Assembly: GCF_001642955.1 (NCBI RefSeq)
Contig: NZ_LWSK01000033.1
Coordinates: 1-52,439, forward strand
DNA from: Rubripirellula obstinata
GTDB taxonomy: Bacteria > Planctomycetota > Planctomycetia > Pirellulales > Pirellulaceae
Length of the DNA: 52,439 nucleotides
Direction of reading: 5' to 3'
In this document: one piece after another, positions 44,953 to 52,439 of the stretch
Layout: each line of letters starts with the position of its first letter
How positions within the stretch are numbered: position 1 is the first letter of the stretch
Program-made: the position numbers and the translations under genes
The notes under the pieces: generated by a model
Database searches by the model: none
Seen by the model: only the letters and a program-made list of their open reading frames with translations
What the model was told of the DNA's origin: nothing

Positions 44953-45825
44953 ATGGAAAACCTGCACAAGATTAAACAAGACATGTGCGACATCGGACGC
45001 CGTATTTACAACCGACAATTCGCTGCGGCCAACGACGGAAACATCACCGTGCGGGTCAGTGAAAACGAAGTGCTTTGCACACCAACGTTGCATTGCAAAG
45101 GCTTCTTGAAGCCAGACGACATCTCACTTGTTGACATGACTGGCAAGCAATTGTCGGGTCGTAAAAAGCGTTCCAGCGAAGCTTTGTTGCACCTGGAAAT
45201 CTACAAGCAACGCGAAGACATTCGCAGCGTCGTTCACTGCCACCCACCGCACGCGACCGCATTCGCGATCGCACGTGAACCGATTCCACAGTGCATTCTG
45301 CCTGAGGTCGAAGTGTTCTTGGGTGACGTTCCGATCACGAAGTACGAAACACCCGGCGGTCAATCGTTCGCCGATACGATCATTCCCTACGTCAACAAGA
45401 CGAACGTGATGATCCTGGCCAATCACGGTACGGTGTCTTACGGCGAAACGGTTGAACAAGCTTATTGGTGGACCGAAATCCTTGACGCATATTGCCGCAT
45501 GTTGTTGCTGGCGAAGCAGCTTGGCAACGTGTCGTTCTTGAATGCCGAGAAGTCGCAAGAGTTGCTCGACCTGAAGGACAAGTGGGGCTACAAAGATCCT
45601 CGAAACACCGAGGACTACAAAGATTGCGACATCTGTGCGAACGATATCTTCCGCGAATCGTGGGCCGACACCGGTGTCGAGCGTCGTGCATTCCCAGCAC
45701 CTCCGCCAATCAAGTCGACTGGCGACGCATCACCGTCGGCCAAACCAGCGATGCCAGCAGGTGTCGATGAAGCTCAGTTGGTCAAGGCAATCACTGATGA
45801 AGTGATTCGTCAAATGTCTAAGTAG
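44953..45825 (+). CDS. Class II aldolase (fuculose/rhamnulose-1-phosphate type) with C-terminal encapsulation peptide
   Basis: The 290-residue protein has an aldolase/adducin domain (1-220). E76 is the likely catalytic base, and H95, H97 (VVHCHPPHA) and H158 (ANHGTVSYG) are the zinc ligands. It should split fuculose-1-phosphate or rhamnulose-1-phosphate into DHAP and L-lactaldehyde. A Pro/Ala-rich linker leads to a C-terminal helix (DEAQLVKAITDEVIRQMSK) similar to the N-terminal ones of PduL and the dehydrogenase, so the aldehyde is probably made inside the shell. Which sugar is used cannot be told here. Confidence 0.94.
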   Translation: MENLHKIKQDMCDIGRRIYNRQFAAANDGNITVRVSENEVLCTPTLHCKGFLKPDDISLVDMTGKQLSGRKKRSSEALLHLEIYKQREDIRSVVHCHPPHATAFAIAREPIPQCILPEVEVFLGDVPITKYETPGGQSFADTIIPYVNKTNVMILANHGTVSYGETVEQAYWWTEILDAYCRMLLLAKQLGNVSFLNAEKSQELLDLKDKWGYKDPRNTEDYKDCDICANDIFRESWADTGVERRAFPAPPPIKSTGDASPSAKPAMPAGVDEAQLVKAITDEVIRQMSK

Positions 45826-45855
45826 CTTTTAGCGTTTAGCACTTAGCTATTAGCT
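45821..45855. repeat. Heptanucleotide array TTAGCNN over the aldolase stop codon
   Basis: Units AGTAGCT, TTTAGCG, TTTAGCA, CTTAGCT and ATTAGCT repeat with period 7 and include the aldolase stop codon, just as at the kinase gene. Confidence 0.85.
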
Positions 45856-45930
45856 TTTGATATGCCCGGTCTTCGCCGAAACGGCTACGACCCAGTCTCC
45901 TAAATCCTTACTATTCCTTATCCCCGATCG

Positions 45931-45965
45931 GCTGTTGGCTAATCGCTAACAGCTAATCGCTATGA
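45931..45965. repeat. Inverted heptanucleotide array GCTAANN before the dehydrogenase gene
   Basis: GCTGTTG, GCTAATC, GCTAACA, GCTAATC and GCTATGA repeat with period 7 and are the complement of the TTAGC array 80 bases upstream, so the two can pair. It ends ten bases before ATG 45976. Confidence 0.85.
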
Positions 45966-45975
45966 GCCAAAAAAA

Positions 45976-46911
45976 ATGAAAGTTTCCATCATCGGTGGCG
46001 GTGGCCTCGTCGGTTCCTGTGCTGCCTACGCATTGCAGTGCGGCGGACTTGCTAACGAAGTCGCTTTGCTTGACGTCAACGAAGAATTGGCGGTCGGTCA
46101 CGCTTTGGATTTGCAGCACGGCGGACCTAGCGTCTCGAACACGGTCTACGCGGGCGGTGGCTACGAGCACATTCCAACGTCGGACATCATCTGCATCACC
46201 GCGGGCCTGCGTCGCAAACCGGACGAATCGCGTTTGGATTTGATCAATCGCAACACCGACTTGTTTGTTGACATCCTGAAGAACGTCAAAGCGGCTGGTC
46301 CAAAGTCAACTGCGATCGTTTTGGTGGTCAGCAATCCTGTTGACATTTTGACTTACGTGGCCGCCGACAAACTCGGTTTGCCGCCACAGCAAGTCATCGG
46401 ACTGGGAACACAGCTTGATACGATCCGATTCTGTTCGCTGATCGCACAAGAATTAAAGGCTCCCGCGTCACAGACCAAGGCATTGATCTTGGGCGAACAC
46501 GGCGAGTCGATGGTTCCGATCTGGAGCAGTGCGACGATCGCTGGTCTGCCATTGGATAAGTATCCTGGTTGGAATCCGTCGCTATCGAGTGCTTTGTTTA
46601 CTCGAACCCGCGGCAGTGGTGCGGAAGTCATTAGTCGTAAGGGCGGTGCGGGATTCGCCGTTGGTATCGCAATCCGTGACTGTATCGACGCGATCATCTT
46701 GGACACGCAATCGGTGTTGCCGGTCAGTAGCATTCAAAATGGTTGCTACGGAATCCGCGACGTTGCCCTCAGCGTTCCCACGGTGCTGGGCCGAACTGGC
46801 GTTCAAGCAACGATGGAAATTGATTTGTGGCCAAAGGAAGTCCAAGGCCTAGTTCAGAGCGGTGCGGCCCTTCGCAAGACGCTTGACACGGTCATGCAAC
46901 GCGTCGGTTAG
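45976..46911 (+). CDS. Malate/lactate dehydrogenase of the BMC operon
   Basis: The 311-residue protein has the LDH/MDH Rossmann start (VSIIGGGGLVGSCAAYAL), catalytic H175 in GEHGES, and substrate arginine R151 in DTIRFC. In the specificity loop (AGLRRKPDESR) the residue that is Gln in lactate and Arg in malate dehydrogenases is R80, so malate use is favoured by the classical rule. Unlike its neighbours it shows no encapsulation helix. It ends the operon and may recycle NADH made by the aldehyde dehydrogenase. Confidence 0.9.
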   Translation: MKVSIIGGGGLVGSCAAYALQCGGLANEVALLDVNEELAVGHALDLQHGGPSVSNTVYAGGGYEHIPTSDIICITAGLRRKPDESRLDLINRNTDLFVDILKNVKAAGPKSTAIVLVVSNPVDILTYVAADKLGLPPQQVIGLGTQLDTIRFCSLIAQELKAPASQTKALILGEHGESMVPIWSSATIAGLPLDKYPGWNPSLSSALFTRTRGSGAEVISRKGGAGFAVGIAIRDCIDAIILDTQSVLPVSSIQNGCYGIRDVALSVPTVLGRTGVQATMEIDLWPKEVQGLVQSGAALRKTLDTVMQRVG

Positions 46912-46983
46912 GAGTCTGACCAGGGTAGTGGTCTAACCAGGGTAGTGGTTTGGCCACGGCACGGCTTGGTATCGCTATCAACA

Positions 46984-47084
46984 GAACCGCTAATCGACGC
47001 TGATCGAACGCTAACAAATCCAACGGTCGTGATGTAGAACACCTAATGTTTTGTTAGCGTTCGATCAGCGAAGATTAGCGGTTC
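46984..47084. repeat. 35-bp inverted repeat after the BMC operon
   Basis: Arms at 46984-47018 and 47050-47084 (GAACCGCTAATC..CGCTAACAAA and complement) differ by two adjacent bases. The loop is 31 bases. It lies 70 bases after the last BMC gene and may end its transcript. A short direct repeat, CCAGGGTAGTGGT, occurs twice at 46920-46951. Confidence 0.9.
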
Positions 47085-47192
47085 AAAAATTCTGTCATAT
47101 CAATCCGATGCACAACCAATTCAGCGACCGTGCGAAAGCAAAAAGCGACACGGATCGCTTTACAGCCAACAGTGATCGATGCTGTTTGGCGT

Positions 47193-47747
47193 TCAGGTCT
47201 CGCTGAACAAGTCTGCCAGAACGAGAACTGCATCCGGTCTGCATCGCGGCGATAGTGTTTGACCAACCGTCAATTGGCCGCGGTCTTGATAGGCATGGTT
47301 CACAGCGTCTGCAAAGACGTGGATGCATCGAGACGCCACATCGATCACCCAGTACTCGGCAACGTTGAATTCAGCATACAGTTCAGCCTTTTCTCCCATG
47401 TCCGATGGGAGGCTTGAATGAGCGACTTCAATCAGCAACAAGACATCACTTGCTTGCGGACGCCGAGCGGCGTAACGACCAGGGCGAAGCCAGGTCAAAT
47501 CGGGTTCAGGGCGACTGTCAAGCAAATCGATACTTGACTGAACTCGAACGACGCAATCGCGGGAAGTCGTTGCGTCAGTGGACCACCGATTTAAATAGTC
47601 GATGTAGTCTTCGTGAACTGGGCTGGCTGGGTTCATTTCGCGTAGCTCTCCTCGGATCAGTTCAATTTTACGAGGAATCCCATCGAACGCCCCTTTGGCG
47701 ATCATCTGATCGTATTCATCAGCGGTTAGGCGAAGTGCTGTGCTCAT
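47193..47747 (-). CDS. Uma2 family (DUF820) PD-(D/E)XK nuclease-like protein
   Basis: ATG 47747 (MSTALRLTADEYDQMIAKG) gives 184 residues; an earlier in-frame ATG at 47789 lacks family character. RKIELIRGELREMNP, EPDLTWLR, VLLLIEVAHSS and KAELYAEFNVAEYWVID are the standard Uma2 motifs, with D and ExA(K)-type residues of the nuclease fold. These genes spread widely in cyanobacteria and planctomycetes; the role is unknown. Confidence 0.92.
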   Translation of the reverse strand: MSTALRLTADEYDQMIAKGAFDGIPRKIELIRGELREMNPASPVHEDYIDYLNRWSTDATTSRDCVVRVQSSIDLLDSRPEPDLTWLRPGRYAARRPQASDVLLLIEVAHSSLPSDMGEKAELYAEFNVAEYWVIDVASRCIHVFADAVNHAYQDRGQLTVGQTLSPRCRPDAVLVLADLFSET

Positions 47748-47803
47748 GCCCAGATTATAGACCGAACTGATCAGCCGTTTCCAGCACAAACAACGCTATC
47801 GCT

Positions 47804-49006
47804 CTACCAGCGATAAAACGGACGTGGTTCGTTGTCAGCAGTGTTGGGTGGAATTTGGATGAATCCATCGCTGTGGGCCAAGGCAACCAAGTCACCTGAA
47901 CCTTTCGATGGAACGACAACGCCGTGACCCGCTTCGTTGATCTTGACCAGGATCATCTGATGCAGCGGTAGCAGTTTTGACTTAAGTCCCTCGACATGAA
48001 TCTTGGGCTGCGAGGGAAGCCAGTTCGTTTGGCCGCTCTTCTTGGCCAGCAACGGCAGCACCATTCGACGAGCGTTCACGATTGCGCTGACTGGATTTCC
48101 CGGCAATCCGACGATCAGTTTCCCTTCGCGAGTTACTGCGCCCAGGATTGGTTTTCCGGGACGCAGGGGCAATCGGTGGAAAATGATCTGCCCGCCAACT
48201 TCAGTAATCACATCAGGAACGAAGTCGTAGTCGCCCATCGAAACACCGCCGGTCAAGATGACTGCGTCACTGTTGCCGAGCGATTGTTGTAAAGCGGTTG
48301 CCAGTTTGTCACGATCGTCACCGCAATGCTGTGACGACTGAGTTTGTAACCAGGGTTTATTGCTCAGCATCGCGACGAGCGAGTGCATGTTGCTGTTGCG
48401 CAATTGCCAAGGCTTAGGCGAATCGTGTTGCGAAATGACTTCGTCGCCGGTCGTCAACACCGAAACGTTGACGCGTTTGAAAACTGTTGGAGAGTAATGA
48501 CCGAAGTTGACCAACGCAGCTTGAGTTACCGCCGAGATCCAAACCCCGGGCTCGAACACGGACTGACCAGCAGCCAAGTTTTCGCCGGACCTGCGAATGT
48601 TGGCACCTGTTTCGACAACCTTGCCTTCGCTTCGTATCTCGATCGCATTGTCTGACTCAACGGTGTCTTCGCGTTTAATCACCGCCTCGCATTCATCAGG
48701 CACGATTGCCCCAGTAAAGATTCTGAGCACTCCTTGGGCTGGCATCGGCGGAGGTGATTGTCCACACGCGGATTCACCAACGACCTCAATGGCACCAGTG
48801 ATCTTCAGGTCTGACATGCGAATCGCGTAGCCATCCATTGCCGATACATCGGCCGCAGGTGAATCGCGATCGGCGTTGACGGGATCGGCTAGGACTCGGC
48901 CAATGCACTCGTTTGCACCGGAGTCGATCGGTTGGATGGCAAGACGATCGGCGAGGGCACGCAGTGCGTCGTCAGGATGGTCAAAGGCGTATTGATTGTT
49001 GTTCAT
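47804..49006 (-). CDS. moeA: Molybdopterin molybdenumtransferase MoeA
   Basis: The 400-residue protein inserts molybdate into molybdopterin. Motifs are DRDSPAADVSAMDGYAIR, VLTTGDEVI, ILTGGVSMGDYDFVPDV and VGLPGNPVSAIV, all standard for MoeA. The length is normal. It is followed, after a family C repeat, by mobA on the same strand. Confidence 0.96.
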   Translation of the reverse strand: MNNNQYAFDHPDDALRALADRLAIQPIDSGANECIGRVLADPVNADRDSPAADVSAMDGYAIRMSDLKITGAIEVVGESACGQSPPPMPAQGVLRIFTGAIVPDECEAVIKREDTVESDNAIEIRSEGKVVETGANIRRSGENLAAGQSVFEPGVWISAVTQAALVNFGHYSPTVFKRVNVSVLTTGDEVISQHDSPKPWQLRNSNMHSLVAMLSNKPWLQTQSSQHCGDDRDKLATALQQSLGNSDAVILTGGVSMGDYDFVPDVITEVGGQIIFHRLPLRPGKPILGAVTREGKLIVGLPGNPVSAIVNARRMVLPLLAKKSGQTNWLPSQPKIHVEGLKSKLLPLHQMILVKINEAGHGVVVPSKGSGDLVALAHSDGFIQIPPNTADNEPRPFYRW

Positions 49007-49056
49007 GTCAGTAATGTATCAAGCAAAAAGTTAATCGCGTGGGCTTCACAAGCAAC

Positions 49057-49092
49057 GTAGGCCGGAACTGCGCTCCGCTTGTTCCGGCCTAC
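49057..49092. repeat. Short REP-like palindrome, family C
   Basis: GTAGGCCGGAAC and its complement flank 12 bases, a short form of family C without the CAATTGCAT centre, between moeA and mobA. Confidence 0.88.
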
Positions 49093-49115
49093 AATTCTGA
49101 CAAGCGATGGCCGCG

Positions 49116-49712
49116 TCATCCTAGTTTTAGGTCTTCCGGACGATTGATATTTCGGCAGGAAGTCTTCGTAAGGGCGACACTTTGAAAAGGAATGTCTTTG
49201 ATCCATTTCATCAGGCTGCGTTGATCGTTCGCGAGGCTAACGCGTAAGCCTTCGATCAACGACGTTGGATAGATCGCGATCAGCGGTTCGATACGATCTG
49301 AAAACGCGACCGCTGGTTCTTGCTTTTGATTCCAAGTGGCGATCAGCAAGGACAGATCTCGGTCAGTCAAGAAGGGAACGTCGATTGGCGTACACAAGCA
49401 TGCTTGGAAATCATTGGCCTTGGCAAATTCAAGCGATGAAAGTACGCCCTGCATCGGGCCCTGGTCGGCAACTTGATCTTCGATCAGTGAAAACGAATGT
49501 TCAACAGAGCAATGCCCACTGATCGCGACAGACAAGGATTGTTTTTCTAGTCGTTTGGTTGCGACGTCAAAGAGTGAATTGCCGACTGCGTGGTACTCAG
49601 CCGCATTGCTTTCTGGCGGAGCAGGGCAGGGCAGGGCGGCTTTGTCTTGTCCCATGCGTGTCGATTTTCCACCGCACAGAACAACACCCAGGATCGACGA
49701 AGAGTGGTTCAC
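49116..49712 (-). CDS. mobA: Molybdenum cofactor guanylyltransferase MobA
   Basis: The 198-residue protein transfers GMP to molybdenum cofactor. GVVLCGGKSTRMGQDKAAL is the nucleotide-binding loop, and CLCTPIDVPFLTDRDLSLL carries the family aspartate. The length is normal. Its start overlaps the upstream decarboxylase-like gene by 4 bases, and that gene overlaps cobA/hemD, so the three are coupled. Confidence 0.93.
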   Translation of the reverse strand: MNHSSSILGVVLCGGKSTRMGQDKAALPCPAPPESNAAEYHAVGNSLFDVATKRLEKQSLSVAISGHCSVEHSFSLIEDQVADQGPMQGVLSSLEFAKANDFQACLCTPIDVPFLTDRDLSLLIATWNQKQEPAVAFSDRIEPLIAIYPTSLIEGLRVSLANDQRSLMKWIKDIPFQSVALTKTSCRNINRPEDLKLG

Positions 49713-50026
49713 GATTTTGGTTGATCACCGACGACATCTTCGACCCAACTGCGAGCACGCATCATGGTTGGGAATCCAATCGTGGGTGCGGATACGACGG
49801 CGACGTGTCGTAGGTCTTCGGCGGTGCAACCGGCTTCCATTGCTTTGCGGCAGTGAGAGTGCGACGCGCCTTCCAGGGCTGCGCCGATGGAAACTGCCAG
49901 CTTCACCAAGGCGACTTCACGAGCGGAGAGTGGGCCAGCTTCCTTGGCGGCTTTGCCAAACGCTTCGTAAGCCTGCATCAAGTCAGGATAGGACTCGTGC
50001 ATTTTCTTGTAGGACTTTGGGATCAT
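49709..50026 (-). CDS. Carboxymuconolactone decarboxylase/AhpD-like protein
   Basis: The 105-residue helical protein fits the CMD family: LSAREVALVKLAVSIGAALEG and HSHCRKAMEAGCTAEDLRHV. It has no CxxC redox pair at the usual place, so AhpD-like thiol activity is uncertain. It overlaps both neighbours by four bases (ATGA), which links it to molybdenum cofactor and sirohaem synthesis, perhaps for a nitrate or sulfite enzyme encoded elsewhere. Confidence 0.88.
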   Translation of the reverse strand: MIPKSYKKMHESYPDLMQAYEAFGKAAKEAGPLSAREVALVKLAVSIGAALEGASHSHCRKAMEAGCTAEDLRHVAVVSAPTIGFPTMMRARSWVEDVVGDQPKS

Positions 50027-51522
50027 GATTTCAGGATCTGTTCAATGAGGGAATCGATGGTGTAGGGATTGGCTTCGGCGGAAATCTCTAGTCCAGCTTT
50101 GCGAACCGCAGTGGAAGTGATCGGTGACAGGCTTGCGATCTTTGTCTTTGTTAAAGCATCGCCAAACATTCGCGACAGGCTTTCGGCGGTCGCGCTGCTG
50201 GTGATCGTGGTCCAATCAATGTTGCCATCTCGCATCGAATCGATGACGGCCGGATCAGCTTTTTCGACATCGCTATTTTCATAGGCGATCACTTGATGAA
50301 CGATCGCGCCGGACTGAGTAAGAAGTACTGGCAACGTGTCGGCACCGCGACTGGCTCGGATGACCAGCACTTGCTTTCCGGCCAATTCATCCGCTATGGC
50401 GTCGGCCAACGATTCGGCACTGAAATCTTGCGGAACCACATCGGTTCGCAAGTGATAGTCTTGAAACAGTCTGTTGGCGGTTTTGGAACCGATGCATCCG
50501 ATCAACTTGCCTGCGAAGCTGCGGATGTCAGCGTTGGATTGCTGCGTGAAGTGATCCATGAAATAGCGAACACCGTTCTCGCTGCAAAAGATCACCGCAT
50601 CAAATTCATCGAAGCGATCAGTCACTTGCTGTAATTCAGTCCTGTCTTTGACTGGACCAGTTTTGATCGCCGGATGGACCAAAACATGGGCCCCCAAATC
50701 GCGTAGCGGACCGGCCAGTGATTCCGCTTTATCGATCGGACGAGTGACCAGAACGGTTTGCCCGTGGAGCGGTCGGCGAGTGACCCAGTCCATCGACTCG
50801 GCCAGTTCGGTGACCGGTCCGATGATCGTGATCACGGGCGGACGAAACTTGGACGCGGGTGTTAGATGCCCGGCGACTTCGTCGAGCCGGCAATGGATCG
50901 CCTGCTGATCGGGCAGACTGCAGCGGCGGATGATCGCGGCGGAGGTCGCTGGATCCTTGCCCGCTTGGATCAGCGAATTCGTCCAGGCCTGGGCAGTGGT
51001 GACGCCCATGTAGACGACCAAGGTACCAGGGAAATTCGCCAACGCCTGCCAATCGAGAGCTGATTCGACTTTGCCAGGTTCTTCGTGACCGGTCACCAGG
51101 GCGACGGCGGACGCCAGACGCCGGTGAGTGATGGGAATCCCAGCAAACGACCCGGCCGCCAGTGCTGCGGTGATTCCAGGAACAATTTCAAAGTCAATTT
51201 CCGCTTCTCGAAGTGCGTCGACTTCCTCGGATGTCCTGGCAAAAACCGCTGGATCGCCTCCTTTTAGCCTGGCAACGGTTTTCCCTGCCACTGCGTGGGC
51301 CAGCATTTCTGCGATGATCTCGGGTTGCTTCCAAATGCGACTTTGCCCGTGTTTTCCAACGCAAATGTGCTCTGCGTGGGGTGCGTGGGCCAGCAAATCG
51401 ACGTTGGAAAGGCCGTCGTAGAGCACCACATCGGCTTTTCCCAGCCGATCGGCCCCGCGCAGCGTCAAAAGGCCCGGATCGCCGGGGCCTGCACCGATTA
51501 AAAAGACTCGTCCTATACCCAT
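50023..51522 (-). CDS. cobA/hemD: Fused uroporphyrinogen-III C-methyltransferase and uroporphyrinogen-III synthase
   Basis: ATG 51522 (MGIGRVFLIGAGPGDPGLL) is preferred over the upstream ATG at 51561, and gives 499 residues. The first 245 are the SUMT domain: GAGPGDPGLLTLRGADRL, RLKGGDPAVFARTSEE and PGITAALAAGSFAGIPITHR. The remainder is HemD-like (VLVTRPIDKAESLAGPL, FCSENGVRYFMDHF, TTITSSATAESLSRMFG). The fusion makes uroporphyrinogen III and methylates it towards sirohaem or cobalamin. It diverges from rpsT. Confidence 0.95.
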   Translation of the reverse strand: MGIGRVFLIGAGPGDPGLLTLRGADRLGKADVVLYDGLSNVDLLAHAPHAEHICVGKHGQSRIWKQPEIIAEMLAHAVAGKTVARLKGGDPAVFARTSEEVDALREAEIDFEIVPGITAALAAGSFAGIPITHRRLASAVALVTGHEEPGKVESALDWQALANFPGTLVVYMGVTTAQAWTNSLIQAGKDPATSAAIIRRCSLPDQQAIHCRLDEVAGHLTPASKFRPPVITIIGPVTELAESMDWVTRRPLHGQTVLVTRPIDKAESLAGPLRDLGAHVLVHPAIKTGPVKDRTELQQVTDRFDEFDAVIFCSENGVRYFMDHFTQQSNADIRSFAGKLIGCIGSKTANRLFQDYHLRTDVVPQDFSAESLADAIADELAGKQVLVIRASRGADTLPVLLTQSGAIVHQVIAYENSDVEKADPAVIDSMRDGNIDWTTITSSATAESLSRMFGDALTKTKIASLSPITSTAVRKAGLEISAEANPYTIDSLIEQILKS

Positions 51523-51633
51523 CAAGGTTCCTAAAATAGACTCTGGACAGCAGCCGTCCATGTCGCCATACTACGCGGCTCAAAAATCAAACCGCGGCCC
51601 TCACCAAAAATAAAGAACTGGCCCAATAAAACT

Positions 51634-51897
51634 ATGCCAAATACAGCAAGTGCGAAGAAACGACTTCGCCAAAACGACAAACTCCGTCTCCTGAACCGTT
51701 CTCGCAAGAGTGCTCTTCGCAGCCAAATTCGCAAGGTACGCGAAGCAGTGCAAGCAGGGGACGCAGAAAAGGCGCAATCCGAGCTACGTTTGGCTCAAAA
51801 GCGAATCGATCAAGCCGCCGGCAAAAACATCATGCACAAGAACGCCGCCGCTCGAACCAAGAGCCGTCTGGTCAAGCTAGTCAAAACCGCCGGCTAA
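51634..51897 (+). CDS. rpsT: 30S ribosomal protein S20
   Basis: The 87-residue basic protein matches S20 throughout: MPNTASAKKRLRQNDKLRLL at the start, SRKSALRSQIRKV, and IMHKNAAARTKSRLVKLV at the end. It binds 16S rRNA in the small subunit. The gene stands alone and has its own terminator. Confidence 0.97.
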   Translation: MPNTASAKKRLRQNDKLRLLNRSRKSALRSQIRKVREAVQAGDAEKAQSELRLAQKRIDQAAGKNIMHKNAAARTKSRLVKLVKTAG

Positions 51898-51923
51898 TTC
51901 AGCCGTTCGTTGAAATCATCGAA

Positions 51924-51955
51924 AAACCACCTGTGAGTTACAGGTGGTTTTTTTC
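51924..51955 (+). terminator. Rho-independent terminator of rpsT
   Basis: ACCACCTGT-GAGT-TACAGGTGGT forms a stem followed by TTTTTTT, 27 bases after the rpsT stop. Confidence 0.93.
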
Positions 51956-51965
51956 GTGCGCATCG

Positions 51966-52034
51966 TTTAACCGCGTGGGCATCGCCCCGCGCGCTGCGCT
52001 GTGCTTTTCAGATCCAGGACGAACGCGCGGGGCG
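51966..52034. repeat. Decayed REP-like repeat, family B
   Basis: The left arm TTTAACCGCGTGGGCATCGC.. is intact; the right arm keeps only CGCGCGGGGCG. Confidence 0.8.
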
Positions 52035-52093
52035 TTGTCTGGGGTGATGAAAATGTGTCGTTGTCAACTTGTCACGACCCTTGAAAGTAGAAA

Positions 52094-52169
52094 GTAGGCC
52101 GTAGCGAGCCATAGCGAGTTACGGCGGTGCGCAAATTGCCGTAACTCGCTTTGGCTCGCTACGGCCTAC
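52094..52169. repeat. REP-like inverted repeat, family D
   Basis: GTAGGCCGTAGCGAG..TTACGGC and its complement flank GGTGCGCAAATT. The hairpin and about 40 bases after it are repeated at 52310. Confidence 0.92.
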
Positions 52170-52309
52170 ATGCTGGCGATCAGGCAATTGTGCCGTTGCC
52201 ACAATGTTTCCCAGCGTTCCAGTTCGTGTTGCCTGCCATGTTGTTACTTGCCCAATTTGCTGCGTTGCAATGATTTTCATCAGGCCAGGCTTTGTCCGGG
52301 AACCAGAAA

Positions 52310-52439
52310 GTAGGCCATAGCGAGTTACGGCGGTGCGCAAATTGCCGTAACTCGCTATGGCTCGCTACGGCCTACATGCTGGCGATCAGGGAAATGTGCC
52401 GTTGCCACCGTGCTTTACAACGCTGCAGTTTGTGTTGTC
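52310..52439. repeat. Second family D copy with duplicated flank (continues to window edge)
   Basis: The hairpin at 52310-52375 matches the one at 52094 with small changes, and the following ATGCTGGCGATCAGG..TGTGCCGTTGCCAC is shared too, so more than the palindrome was duplicated. No gene is seen from 51898 to the end. Confidence 0.88.

Noticed and set aside
37720-46911. Propanediol- or ethanolamine-type BMC
   Set aside because: There are no diol dehydratase, ammonia lyase, cobalamin or BMC-T genes; the aldolase defines a deoxysugar type.

Overview
The window looks like chromosomal DNA of a marine planctomycete close to Rhodopirellula (Pirellulales). Pointers are a formylglycine sulfatase, a PSCyt1/DUF1549/DUF1553 cytochrome next to a DUF1501 protein, two DUF3299 proteins, a large exported dockerin-type protein with the planctomycetal N-terminal 'LEQR' motif, several GTG starts, few clear Shine-Dalgarno sites, and a planctomycetal-type bacterial microcompartment (BMC) operon. 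The assignment rests on gene content only.

Left part (1-8.1 kb): the remnant of a GH2-like glycosidase start, a secreted sulfatase, two overlapping small unknown genes, then a minus-strand sugar cluster (Gfo/Idh/MocA oxidoreductase, TIM-barrel isomerase, cupin/phosphomannose-isomerase-like protein) that diverges from a DUF4432 aldose-epimerase-like gene. 8.1-11.2 kb: two DUF3299 proteins and a membrane-anchored HEAT-like protein. 11.5-15 kb: a small Tyr/Gln/His-rich secreted protein, a degenerate NtrC-like regulator, an unknown partner and Mrp. 15.3-24.5 kb: a lysine-repeat nucleoid protein, an S2P protease, a prolyl oligopeptidase, a DinB-like protein, an MscK-like channel and a large unknown. 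24.7-32.3 kb: a BtuF-like protein coupled to a 35-residue membrane peptide, a nucleotidyltransferase pair, a GH128-like exported protein, and a 127-bp repeat array with a GxxExxY gene inside it. 32.3-37.4 kb: a PfkB kinase, PSCyt1 and DUF1501.

The main system is the BMC operon at 37.7-46.9 kb. It encodes a DeoR regulator, a PduL phosphotransacylase, two BMC-H hexamers, acetate kinase, three BMC-P pentamers, a CoA-acylating aldehyde dehydrogenase, an unknown cargo-like protein, a class II fuculose/rhamnulose-phosphate aldolase and a malate/lactate dehydrogenase. The inferred pathway is deoxysugar phosphate to DHAP plus lactaldehyde, then lactaldehyde to acyl-CoA, acyl-phosphate and acid plus ATP, with the dehydrogenase recycling NAD. 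Four non-shell proteins carry the same kind of amphipathic terminal helix, as expected of cargo-targeting peptides; one of them has no known function. The operon type is known from planctomycetes; the unknown cargo and the repeats inside the operon are the less described parts.

Right part (47.2-52.4 kb): a Uma2 nuclease, then moeA, mobA, a carboxymuconolactone decarboxylase-like gene and a fused cobA/hemD on the minus strand, and rpsT on the plus strand.

The window is unusually rich in REP-like inverted repeats. At least six families are spread between genes, nested inside each other, between genes of the BMC operon, and once in frame inside a coding region.
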